DNA of 64,000 nucleotides from Entophlyctis helioformis. Lineage: Eukaryota; Chytridiomycota; Chytridiomycetes; Chytridiales; Chytriomycetaceae. The notes beneath the pieces were generated by a model. That model was not told where the DNA came from, did not search any database, and saw only the letters and a program-made list of their open reading frames with translations. The number at the start of each line of letters is the position of its first letter. Position 1 is the first letter of the stretch. Made by a program: the position numbers and the translations under genes. The DNA is taken from positions 1-64,000 of the forward strand of contig JAHLKH010000099.1 of NCBI GenBank assembly GCA_025526915.1. The letters are read 5' to 3'. This document shows, in pieces, positions 1 through 8,293 of the stretch.

Positions 1-226
1 CTCTCCCTCCTCCCTCTTCTCCTCCTTCCTTCTCTCTCTCTTCTCTTCCCCCTCTCAACCATCCCGCCCCACCTCGTCGCTCTGAGCGCACGGTTCCCCG
101 TCCTGTGTCCTACGCGTCCATTGTTGCCCGCACTTCTGCCTCTCGTGTGTGCAACGCCCCCGCATCCTCTTAGTCGCTGTTCATCCACTCTTCTTTCTTA
201 TAAGTGGCTGTCTACGCTGGGGGGAG

Positions 227-934
227 TGTAACGGATGCTCGGTCGCGGTCACGTGATCCACGTGACCCACGTGACCGGACAGACATTGTCGGGCCGCACT
301 GGCCGCTCTGGTTTCCCCCGTTCTTGCAGTCGTCTGCCCGCCCTTCCTCGCGTGCACACATACTGACCCGAGAGACCAGGTCTGTGCTGCCTCCCAATGA
401 AGAGTCGTCTGCCCGCCCTTCCTCGCGTGCACACATACTGACCCGAGAGACCAGCCGGCAAGTCCGTCTGGCGGCCCAGTACTACAACAGGAGCGTTGAG
501 ACGAGGACGTCCAGTGTGCGAGACTCGAGGCGCAACTCCGCAGGGCCTGGGTGGCAAGACTGCCGACCGCCAGCAGGCCCTGGTTCCAGCCGAGGCAGCA
601 GAGGCGGCGAGGATGTCCAGCCAAGCTCACCAATGCTGCCCCGACCGAAAAAAAAGTTGGGTTCTTGCTGTAGTACTGGGCCGCCAGACGGACTTGCCGG
701 CTGGTCTCCGGGTCAGTATGTGTGCACGCGAGGAAGGGCGGGCAGACGACTCTTCATTGGGAGGCAGCACAGACCTGGTCTCGGGGCAGTGAGTATGCAC
801 GCAGGGGAACGGCGGGCAGACGACTGCAAGAACGGGGGAAACCAGAGCGGCCGGTGCGGCCGACAATGTCTGTCCGGTCACGTGGGTCACGTGGATCACG
901 TGGATCACGTGACCGCGACCGAGCATCCGTTACA
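227..934. mobile_element. Foldback / long terminal inverted repeat element (MITE-like)
   Basis: The two ends are near-perfect inverted copies. The left arm (about 227-490) starts TGTAACGGATGCTCGG and the right arm (about 668-934) ends with its reverse complement. Each arm carries consecutive CACGTG-containing units next to the tip and an inner module of about 75 bp that is duplicated in the left arm (starting near 331 and 406). The centre (490-667) is unique and has no convincing gene. Reading frames inside the arms are low-complexity by-products of the inverted repeat. No clear target-site duplication was seen in the bases flanking 227 and 934. A non-autonomous foldback transposon is the simplest reading; a recently formed palindromic duplication is the alternative. 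Confidence 0.7.
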
Positions 935-1039
935 TCTGTGCTTCCCCCAGTCCCCTTGGTAACCCAATGAACTCAACCATCTGTGCAGTCTTATCTGCTA
1001 CCGACTCTCTTCCCTTTCACTGTCGCTTCTGACAGCACT

Positions 1040-1480
1040 GTCACCTCTGCAGCCACCAGCTTTTCATCGACTGTATCCGCTGCCACCTCCTCTGCACCAG
1101 CGGCCACTGCCACCACCACCACCACTGCTGCAACCACACGCAATTGCATCCGGCATCATCCATGTTGATGTTTTAAGCATCTTCTATGGAGCACTCCGTG
1201 GGCTGGCCGCCTTCCACCGGCCGTCATCTATTGATGAGTGGGTGACAATTGTTGCACCCATACTCAAGACGTTCCTCAAGTCGGTCAGTGATGGGCAGCC
1301 AGTGCACGGAGTTGTCCATAAAAAGACGCTCAGGGCATCAATGTAGACGATGCCAGATGTGATCGTGTGCGGTTGTGGCGGTTGTGGTTGTATCCAAGGT
1401 GCTGGTATAAGCGCTGGCCGCTGGTGCAGAGGAGAAGGTGGCAGTGGATACAGTTGACAAAAAGACAGTGGCAGTCAAGG
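1040..1480. repeat. Imperfect inverted repeat pair around a short open remnant
   Basis: About 1040-1150 (Thr/Ala codon-rich, CCACCACCACC) reappears inverted at about 1365-1480 (GGTTGTGGCGGTTGTGG). Between them lies an uninterrupted plus-strand frame ending at the TAG at 1344-1346 with a protein-like composition (segments such as VLSIFYGALRGLAAFHRP and WVTIVAPILKTFL) but no ATG. I do not recognise the family. It may be part of a decayed transposon that also supplied the Fanzor remnant downstream. Confidence 0.4.
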
Positions 1481-1520
1481 TGCTGGCAGCAGCGCTGGTA
1501 GATGTGGCAGAAGAGGTGGT

Positions 1521-1700
1521 GTGTCAGAGTTCCTGCCAGTGTGCAATGAAGGCACAGGGAACTGCGGTTCTGCAACACAGACAAAGGGAAGAAGAACTGT
1601 CAGGCGACAGCGTCTGTGACAGGCAAATGAATAGAACAGCAAGGGAAGGGAGAGTCGCGAGACACGGAATTGGAAAAGCCAACAGACAATAATCAAACAC
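1521..1700 (+). repeat. Dispersed repeat, copy 1 (about 180 bp)
   Basis: This copy begins CAGAGTTCCTGC and ends CCAACAGACAATAATC. It is about 85-90% identical by eye to an inverted copy at 1770-1960 and to a direct copy at 2458-2640. The shared core includes the stretch GTCAGGCGACAGCGTCTGTGA. Three copies within 1.2 kb mark the wreckage of a mobile element. Confidence 0.7.
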
Positions 1701-1769
1701 CCCCCCTAGCCGAGGAGGCCAAGAGGACCCGAGGCGGCAGAATGAGAGAAAATTATTAAGCCTCGTCAT

Positions 1770-1960
1770 GTTAGATTATCGTCTGTTGGCTTTTCCAATT
1801 CTGTGTCTCGCGTCTCTGCCTTGCCCTTGCTGTTCTATTCATTTGCCTGCCTCAGACGCTGTCGCCTGACAGCTCTTCTCCCCTTTGGTCCTGTGTCGGT
1901 CGCAGCCAAACCCACAGTTCCCTGTGCCTTCGCTGCACTCGAGCAGGAACTCTGACACGT
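1770..1960 (-). repeat. Dispersed repeat, copy 2 (inverted)
   Basis: This is the reverse complement of copies 1 and 3. It starts TTAGATTATCGTCTGTTGGC and ends at GCAGGAACTCTGACACG. Copies 1 and 2 face each other across about 70 bp, forming a potential stem. Confidence 0.7.
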
Positions 1961-2104
1961 CATCCCCCTGATGCTCCGCGGAGGACCTTGAAAGCGTTGA
2001 GCATGGGTGGGCAGAGAAGAAGTTGCAGTTGACTGAGCAGTGGTCGCTGGGCTGTGCAGGGTGCGATGTGGGGGCTGGAGACGCGTCAGGCTGAGCAGTG
2101 GTCG

Positions 2105-2215
2105 CGGTGGAAATTGACCAATCGGAGACAAGATGTCAAGGAAGAGGATCGGAGAAATTGACCAATCAGAGACGGGATGTCAAGGAAGTGGATCGGAGAC
2201 GCGTTGTGGGCGAAG
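2105..2215 (+). repeat. Two tandem units of about 50 bp
   Basis: The sequence GAAATTGACCAATC-GGAGAC...GATGTCAAGGAAG-GGATCGGAGA occurs twice in a row. It lies between dispersed repeat copies 2 and 3 and shows no coding signal. Confidence 0.5.
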
Positions 2216-2299
2216 GGCGTGATGTTTGAGCAGATCGGGTGCGAGATAACAAAGAGATGGCGTGGGACCTGAGCGTGACGAGAAGCACGAAGAGAGCAG

Positions 2300-2450
2300 T
2301 GTAGGGACTGAGGAAGCGGTAGGCGCCGCAAGCAATGAGGTGGATGTCACAAAGGACGTAGGGGCTGGGCGACCGGTTGGTGCCGCAAGCGACAAACAGG
2401 CCGGACGGCCGGTGGGTGCCGCGAGCGGCGAGGTGGATGTTTTCTAAAGG
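2300..2450 (+). repeat. Degenerate minisatellite (GGTGCCGCAAGC units)
   Basis: Three degenerate copies of a unit reading GG(T/C)GCCGC(A/G)AGC, with associated GCGACCGGTTGG-like blocks, lie directly upstream of dispersed repeat copy 3. In one frame they read as GRPVGAAS repeats, but there is no sign of a real gene. Confidence 0.45.
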
Positions 2451-2457
2451 CTGTTCT

Positions 2458-2640
2458 TGTCAGAGTTCCTGCTCGAGTGCAGCGAAGGCACAGGGAACTG
2501 CGGGTTTGGCTGAGGCACAGACAAAGGGAAGAAGAGCTGTCAGGCGACAGCGTCTGTGACAGGCAATTGAATAGAACAGCAAGGGAAGGCAGAGACGCGA
2601 GACACAGAATTGGAAAAGCCAACAGACGATAATCTAACAC
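2458..2640 (+). repeat. Dispersed repeat, copy 3
   Basis: This copy is in direct orientation relative to copy 1. It ends exactly where the readable part of the Fanzor/TnpB-like remnant begins (about 2641), which suggests that the repeat insertion or a rearrangement truncated the nuclease gene. Confidence 0.7.
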
Positions 2641-3084
2641 CGCTGCAACGAGAACCTGACCAGCCAGATGTGCCCGCAGTGCAAGCAGCGGATCCCATAC
2701 GAGAACCGCACCAACCTGCGACGCTACGACTGCACAGCATGCAAGGCCGTCTACCACCGCGACGTGCTTGGAGCCACCAACATCGGGATGGTCGCACTGT
2801 GGCATCTGCTCTTTAGACAGCGGCCGCTCTACTTGACGCACACCAAAGCCGACAGCAATCCAGCCATGCCAGAGTACCTTGCAGGCATCAAGGCAACTCA
2901 TCATGACATCCAGTGGCGTGCACAACATCACATCATGCTGCTCGCGACACCGCCTAATCAGCCTGTCGTCCAGCAGCCTCCAGCACCGGATCAGCCTGTC
3001 GACCAGTGGCGTCCAAGACAGCCACAGCGTCCAAGACAGCCACAGCGTGCCAGCAAGTCACATGCCACTCATTCCACACAGTGA
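2641..3084 (+). pseudogene. Fanzor / TnpB-like nuclease remnant (C-terminal zinc ribbon and last RuvC motif)
   Basis: The frame opens without a start codon and encodes the C-terminal hallmark of TnpB/Fanzor RNA-guided nucleases. It has N-E-N-L-T-S-Q followed by CPQC, a basic spacer, then CTAC-x4-HRDVLGATNI. That is the four-Cys zinc ribbon followed by the RuvC-III Asp of the usual RDxNAAxNI motif (here RDVLGATNI). The tail that follows (RQRPLYL) matches the way Fanzor proteins end, then becomes Pro/Gln-rich. The N-terminal domains and RuvC-I/II are missing: upstream of 2641 the sequence is a dispersed repeat. The reading is therefore a truncated, inactive copy. The family assignment is from the motif pattern only. 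Confidence 0.65.
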
Positions 3085-4600
3085 CTTGCACCACCACTAC
3101 CAACAATTTGAATCGGGGCACCTCCCGATCGACCAATAGGGTCACTTTTTCTAACGATAAAGGTAAGACCCTCATGCATGTGGATGTGCCTCGCCCGCCT
3201 GTCGTCGCATGCTCGTTGCTCACTCGAACCTGCCATCGTGGATGTGCGGCATCTATCGTCGCCTCTCGCGACGAATTTAACTCCAATAATTCTTGGTAAT
3301 TGTTTAAATATTAAAAGGTTCGGTTCTCGCATGAGACAGGGTCGAGACGGGCACGAAACGTCTGATGCACCGTGGGCTGGTTGTGCTGTGCTTGGCCGTG
3401 GCTGGATGGCTGTGACGGAATGCGCAGTTGCAGAGCGGCAGGACGTTGGCAGGCTCTGCTTGCGCTGGGACAAACACAGCCTGGCGGCACTGGCTCTGGC
3501 AAGAAACTGATGCGAGGCTCACCCTGGCTTGTGTTGGACGGAGCGATGCGACAGGAGGTGCCTGCCACAGCTGCATGGTGCTGTGCAAGAGGCATGCTGA
3601 CCGGGCTGGCTACTCAAGTCGGAAAGTGTCTGTGTCGTGCGCAAGCTTCTGCCACCGCTGCATGTTTGGCCGCTCTGCCCGAGTGCGGTGCCAGCCTGAA
3701 CGCTCGAGACCAGACTGCCCAGCCAAACGGAATCCAGCGCTGCACGGCGGGCGAACGCCGAACAAGCCAGATCTCGTTGTATCAGCAGCACGTCGCGGCG
3801 TTGTGCGTCGGCCATTCGATGGCTGCATCTTGCAAATGCGTGCTGCCTCTTTCAAGCTGGGCGTCTGCGACTCTGCGTCTGTCATGGATCCTGCTGTCCG
3901 CTGCGTCGGAGAGCTGGTTTCCCCCGGGTCCCTCTCCCTTCGTATGGCTGCAGTCTTTGGCTGCGCAGCACATCGCAGAAACGACTTGCCAAGGAGTGCA
4001 CCACCGCAGTCAAGCATGCTTCATCGCGCACTCTCACTGCCCGTCTGCTGGCCGCGAGATCTGTCTGGGAACGCGTCCGCCTCGCTTTACAGCTGGACCG
4101 GATGCTCGGCATCTCTTGCATCTCTTGTGTCAGACTTGGCAGCGTCGCAGGTTGTGCAGGCATTGCATGTTGCAGCACTTGCGCTCTTGACGGCGGGAAT
4201 ATCTTACCCCCCCCCCCCAGCAGGCTTTCGAGACACAGTTGCCATTCGCCCGCAGATGTCTTGCACACTCGCACCATACTGTTGACCGGCGCCTTTGTTG
4301 CATATCCCCCGTTTGGCTGACAGCTGGCGTGCCTCTCCATCTGGCCTTTCTATCGAGACTGCTGCCCACAGGTCTGATTGTTTTCTCAGTGGCAATTCCG
4401 CCGCGCGTCGTCTGCTGCTTGGCTCTTGCTGCCAACTGTTACGCCACCAACCACGCCTGTGTTGCATTGATCAGGCCGCGGTGTGTTGCCTTTTCCCGGG
4501 GTTAAACTCCACTGCCTCTGTCTTCCTGCGGTTTGGCAGCATCAACACAAACCGGTTCCGAAATAATTTTTACAACCCCAAGGGCGATCGGTTGACTGGG
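3085..4600. other. Gene-poor stretch after the Fanzor remnant
   Basis: Long frames exist on both strands (for example 3372-4190 and 3428-4285), but they are Cys/Trp/Ser-rich, overlap each other in all phases and show no domain or splice logic, so I do not call a gene. Visible features are an AT-rich spot near 3297-3316 and a run of about ten C near 4207-4216. Confidence 0.4.
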
Positions 4601-4734
4601 CTTCTATAGAGCTGTCACTGGCGTCCGCCCATCCACTTCTCCCAAAAACAACGTGAAAACCACGACGATTGGTGCATGCTGGATAACTGACAAGCAAGTG
4701 ACTGGCACGGCAGACAGGCTTGAGGGCCTGGATT

Positions 4735-5484
4735 TCATTGGATCGCGAGACGGCCAGCCGCGGTCGAAGGAGCAGGGCTTGGATTTGGGCTCGTGCCTGT
4801 ACTTGGCTGTGGCGCAGGTGCTGGCGCCGGGACTGGGACTGGGACCGGAGCTGGGATTGACGGGGCGGGAGCAGGGGGAGGCGGCTGAGGTGGGCCAGGC
4901 GCAGGTGCTGGCGGATATGGCGGCATTGACGGACCGCCGGGTGGAGTCTGTGGCGGCTGCTGCGGGTATCCTGGAGGAGGGTACGGGCTTGAAGGAGGGT
5001 AAGGCTGCGGATACCCAGGTGCTGGGTATGGATAGGGATACTGCGGCGGTGGCTGCGGATACGGATTTGGGTACGCGGGAGGCGGTGGATAAGGATAAGG
5101 TTGCGGATACTGAGGGTATGCTGGCGGCGGATACGGATATGGATACGGATACGGATATGGGTACGGGCAGTTGCATGCTGGAGCGGGCATTCCGGGCATG
5201 GGCATTCCAGGCATTCCAGGCATTCCGGGCATTCCGGGCGTCCCTGCTCCGGGCATTCCAGGAGCTCCAGGCATTCCGGGGGTTCCAGGCATCCCAGGAG
5301 CACCAGGCATTCCAGGCATTCCAGGCATCGGCATTCCAGGGGCACCAGGCATTCCGGGAGCGCCAGGCATGCCGGGTGTTGGTGGGCGTGGCTGTGCGGG
5401 CGGGCGGTTGAACGATGGAAGGCTGATGCCAAGGAGGACAAAGAGCAGCACTGTTGCCAGTTGCCACATGGTCAGCATCGACAT
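4735..5484 (-). CDS. Secreted collagen-like Gly-Met-Pro / Tyr-Pro-rich protein
   Basis: Uninterrupted 249-residue protein. It opens with [19 protein letters not shown], a signal peptide or signal anchor (residues 1-20). Then comes a stretch of roughly 60-70 residues made of GMP, GAP and GTP triplets (for example [11 protein letters not shown]), a Gly-x-Y-like repeat. A short CNC precedes a (Pro-Tyr)n/PYPQ region and a Pro/Ala-rich tail ([15 protein letters not shown]). No catalytic domain is visible. Composition suggests an extracellular or wall-associated structural protein. An alternative start is the Met at position 6 (5469). The 3' end of the R-SNARE gene upstream on the same strand reaches into the start of this gene. 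All three frames stay open across the repeat, so the frame was chosen by the signal peptide. Confidence 0.6.
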   Translation of the reverse strand: MSMLTMWQLATVLLFVLLGISLPSFNRPPAQPRPPTPGMPGAPGMPGAPGMPMPGMPGMPGAPGMPGTPGMPGAPGMPGAGTPGMPGMPGMPGMPMPGMPAPACNCPYPYPYPYPYPYPPPAYPQYPQPYPYPPPPAYPNPYPQPPPQYPYPYPAPGYPQPYPPSSPYPPPGYPQQPPQTPPGGPSMPPYPPAPAPGPPQPPPPAPAPSIPAPVPVPVPAPAPAPQPSTGTSPNPSPAPSTAAGRLAIQ

Positions 5485-5537
5485 GGATCACGTCGCGTCT
5501 GGATGTGTCCATGCAGTCCATCCCAGTCCTCTCCAAC

Positions 5538-6579
5538 TCACTGACTAGCAGACACAGGCCGATGCCGCCATACGCCGACAATAAAATGTTGTCCTGCATG
5601 GCCACCAAACCGCCGTTAGCTCATCTCGGACGCTATCTACGCTAACAAAGCCATCTCTCTGCTTGCGTACCTTGAAGTACTGCATGCACGACTTTGTGTG
5701 GACAGTGCGTGCACGGCGCTTAAACATGGATCCGACCTCCTCAAGACGCGCTGCTTTGCCCTGAATGTCCTGGATGCGCTCGCCGCGAGACAGAAGCTTG
5801 CCAATGTTGCCGTTGGTCATCTCGGCCACCTTTTCAATCTCAATGAGCAGCTCGTCTGTTGTCTTTTCTTTGCCCTTGCCCTTGCCGCCCCTAATGTATC
5901 CATCCCCGTTGTTCTTGTCGCCGCCAATGCGACCACCTGCGCGACCCTTGATGCTGCCGCTGCTATCGTCGCGCTCGTCGTCACTCTCGTTATCGCGAGT
6001 ACCTGTAATCCCGACGTACCCTCGGCCTTTGCCAAAGTAGCCAGCATGCCCAGCAGCGCCATGATGGTTGCGACCGCCATGCTGGCTGTCCAGGCCCCCA
6101 TCCTCATCCTCGGCATCGCTGAGCAGTGCTCGCTTGAGCGGCGGGGCCAGTCAGTCTGGTGTTTGCAGACACAACAGACGACGCGCATCTTTGTTGATGG
6201 CAATGCGTCGTGACTGCAACAACAAGGAATGGCCGTGGAGTACGAGGCGAGCGAGACTGGCACTTACTCGCTCGTCTTCGCTGTTGCGACCGGCTCCTTG
6301 GCGCTTCAGCTGCCCACCGAGCCTGTCTTTGGCCTTTCGCCAGAGCGCCGAGGCTGGGCCAGAAGATCCCCCCAGCGTTGGCGACAAGGCAGATGCCGAC
6401 GGGTACGTGGACGGGCCGGCGCCTGACCCAGACGCCGCCGAGCCGGACAGGAGTGCGGACATATTGCCCATCCCTCCGCCATTGCTATTGCGTCCCTCTG
6501 CGTCCGAGCCAACAGAGGGATACGAGGAACCTATTGCGCGGCTCTGCGGTGACGCTCTGCCGTTCATGACGTCGTCCAT
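5538..6579 (-). CDS. R-SNARE (synaptobrevin/VAMP-like)
   Basis: Exons, in order of transcription: 6579-6268, 6132-5671 and 5593 downward. Introns: 6133-6267 (GTAAGT...AAG) and 5594-5670 (GTACGC...CTAAC branch...TGCAG). Exon 1 encodes a Ser/Gly-rich disordered N-terminus and exon 2 an acidic, Gly-rich linker. The end of exon 2 carries a clear R-SNARE heptad region with a central Arg in the layer [11 protein letters not shown], preceded by [15 protein letters not shown]. Exon 3 gives the start of a membrane segment ([17 protein letters not shown]). R-SNAREs are tail-anchored and drive vesicle fusion. The 3' end is uncertain: as written the frame runs on to 4604 through the neighbouring repeat gene, whereas one extra base near 5540 would put a TGA right after the membrane segment. 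A more upstream acceptor for intron 1 (near 6214) would introduce an in-frame TGA. Confidence 0.7.
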
Positions 6580-6649
6580 TCAGGCAGGACGCGTCCGGGC
6601 ACTCTTTGGCCAAAGTCAATCCTGAGTTGTTTGCTGACGTCGACGACGA

Positions 6650-8109
6650 ATGGGCAGGCTCAAGGAGTTTATCTTTCTGGGCACAGGCAAGCGGCAGCGC
6701 TCTCTGGTCGCTGGTCCCTTGTCGCTGGTCTCTGCCGGCCCTAGACTCACCCTTTGCCTCGAGATGGTGTCCGTCGTTGCAGGAACATCTGGGTCTGTGC
6801 CAAACATTCACTGTCTGATTGAAGAGCCGGCGCCGACCTGCAAGGTTTGTCTCTCGGCCATCCAGTACGAGCCGCAGCCCAAGCCGGCTGGCTCTGGCGA
6901 GCCCGTCCTTCAGTTACCCCACTTTTCCAAGAACAGGCGTCGCAACACATCGGGTCTCTTGCGCTTCATGCACTCTGATGGCCGCATGCGGTGCGTCTGG
7001 TCATTGCTGGATTCGTGGCCGCCAAGCCATGCCACCATTCAACGAGAGGCTGACTGACTGACTGACTGACCGACCATATCAACAGCAACGTTCTGCTTGA
7101 CTGCGGCAAGACCTTTTACGATGCTGCCTTGACTTGGTTTGTCGAGTACCGTCTACGCAAGATCGACGCCGTTCTGCTCACGCACGGACATGCCGATGCC
7201 ATGATGGGTTGGTTGTTGGCGTCGACTGCTGGCTTGGCGGCCATGCGAATGTGGCATGCGATCTGATTGCGTATGGTGGCCGTTTGGTGGCCTTTTGGTG
7301 TCTTTGTCTTTCAGGTCTCGACGAGCTGCGACAGTGGACGATTGGTGGCGAAACCAAGAGTGTGCAGGATGTCGTGCATGTCTATCTTGGCCCAGAGACA
7401 ATGGAGGTTGTTGCGCGTGCGTTTCCTTACATGGTCGACAAGAAGCGTGCAACGGGCAAGGACGATCATGCTGCTTAAGATGACGAACCTGTGGTTGCCG
7501 TCGAGCCTGTTTCTGACCGTCATTTCTGCCATGCCCACGATGCAACTGTCCATAGGAGGCGGCGATGTGCCCACCGTGCAGTTCCATGTGATCGAGTTTG
7601 GTCCGTCTGGCCCGCTGCCCTTTGTTCTCGAAGACGAGCTCGAGATCACTCCCTTTGAGGTCGAGCATGGGAAGAATGGCGCCGAGCCATACTATGCGTT
7701 TGGCTTCCGCGCCGAGAACTTTACCTATGTGTCGGATGCCAACTGTGTCCCGCCAGCTGCCGCGCAGATTATCAAGGGATCCAAGTTCATGGTCGTCGAT
7801 GCACTCCGACGCAAGTAGCTCTTCCCTCTTGCCGTTTCACCCACGTTTTGCGGCCAATGTTGACACGAGTGCATGCATGCCCCACCCTCAACAGCGGATC
7901 CACACGTCTCTCACTTTTCTTTTACGCAAGCGATTGAGGTGTGCTTGTACAGTCTGGAGCCCGGCGGCCACGGATTCTTCACAGGCTTGACGCATGCCGT
8001 TGACCACGACGATGTCAACAAGCTGATCGAAAACGACGGCCGCGCCGCCCAAGCCGGCATCCACGTGCAGTGCGGGTTCGATGGCCAGCGGATCGTCATC
8101 GACTTGTAG
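6650..8109 (+). CDS. Metallo-beta-lactamase-fold phosphodiesterase, PhnP-like
   Basis: Six exons give a clean 325-residue protein: 6650-6686, 6783-6990, 7086-7207, 7315-7455, 7556-7810 and 7895-8109. The N-terminus reads FLGTG joined to [11 protein letters not shown], typical of PhnP/YcbX-like MBL proteins. The metal motif is [12 protein letters not shown] (HxHxDx). Then come LDELRQW, a TGGGDVP segment, [14 protein letters not shown] and a C-terminal [12 protein letters not shown] metal-site segment. The family hydrolyses small phosphodiesters such as cyclic phosphates; the substrate here is unknown. Introns 1, 4 and 5 need GC donors (CAG|GCAAGC, GGCAAGG, GCAAGT) to keep both frame and conserved sequence. 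For intron 4 a GTGCAA donor at 7446 would also keep frame but would delete the conserved ATG tripeptide. Intron 2 contains a (CTGA)n tract at its branch region. Confidence 0.88.
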
Positions 8110-8293
8110 TTGGCTAAAAGTCAGCTAGCCATATGCACTTGACAGTCACGCCTTTTTATTGGCATTGTCTGCCAGCACAAAGTCAGGTTCAATATAGAAG
8201 CATGCATTCGGACAGGCGCATTGCTTCATGCCATGCCGAGTGTCTTAAAGGACAGGCGTTTTATTGGAGGAAAGAGCCGCAGAGACCGATGGT

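Noticed and set aside
204..970. Several 80-250 codon frames on both strands
   Set aside because: They arise from the foldback repeat and mirror each other; no domains.
3372..4285. Two overlapping plus-strand frames of about 270-285 codons
   Set aside because: Cys/Trp/Ser-rich composition, overlapping in different phases, no start context, splice signals or recognisable motifs.
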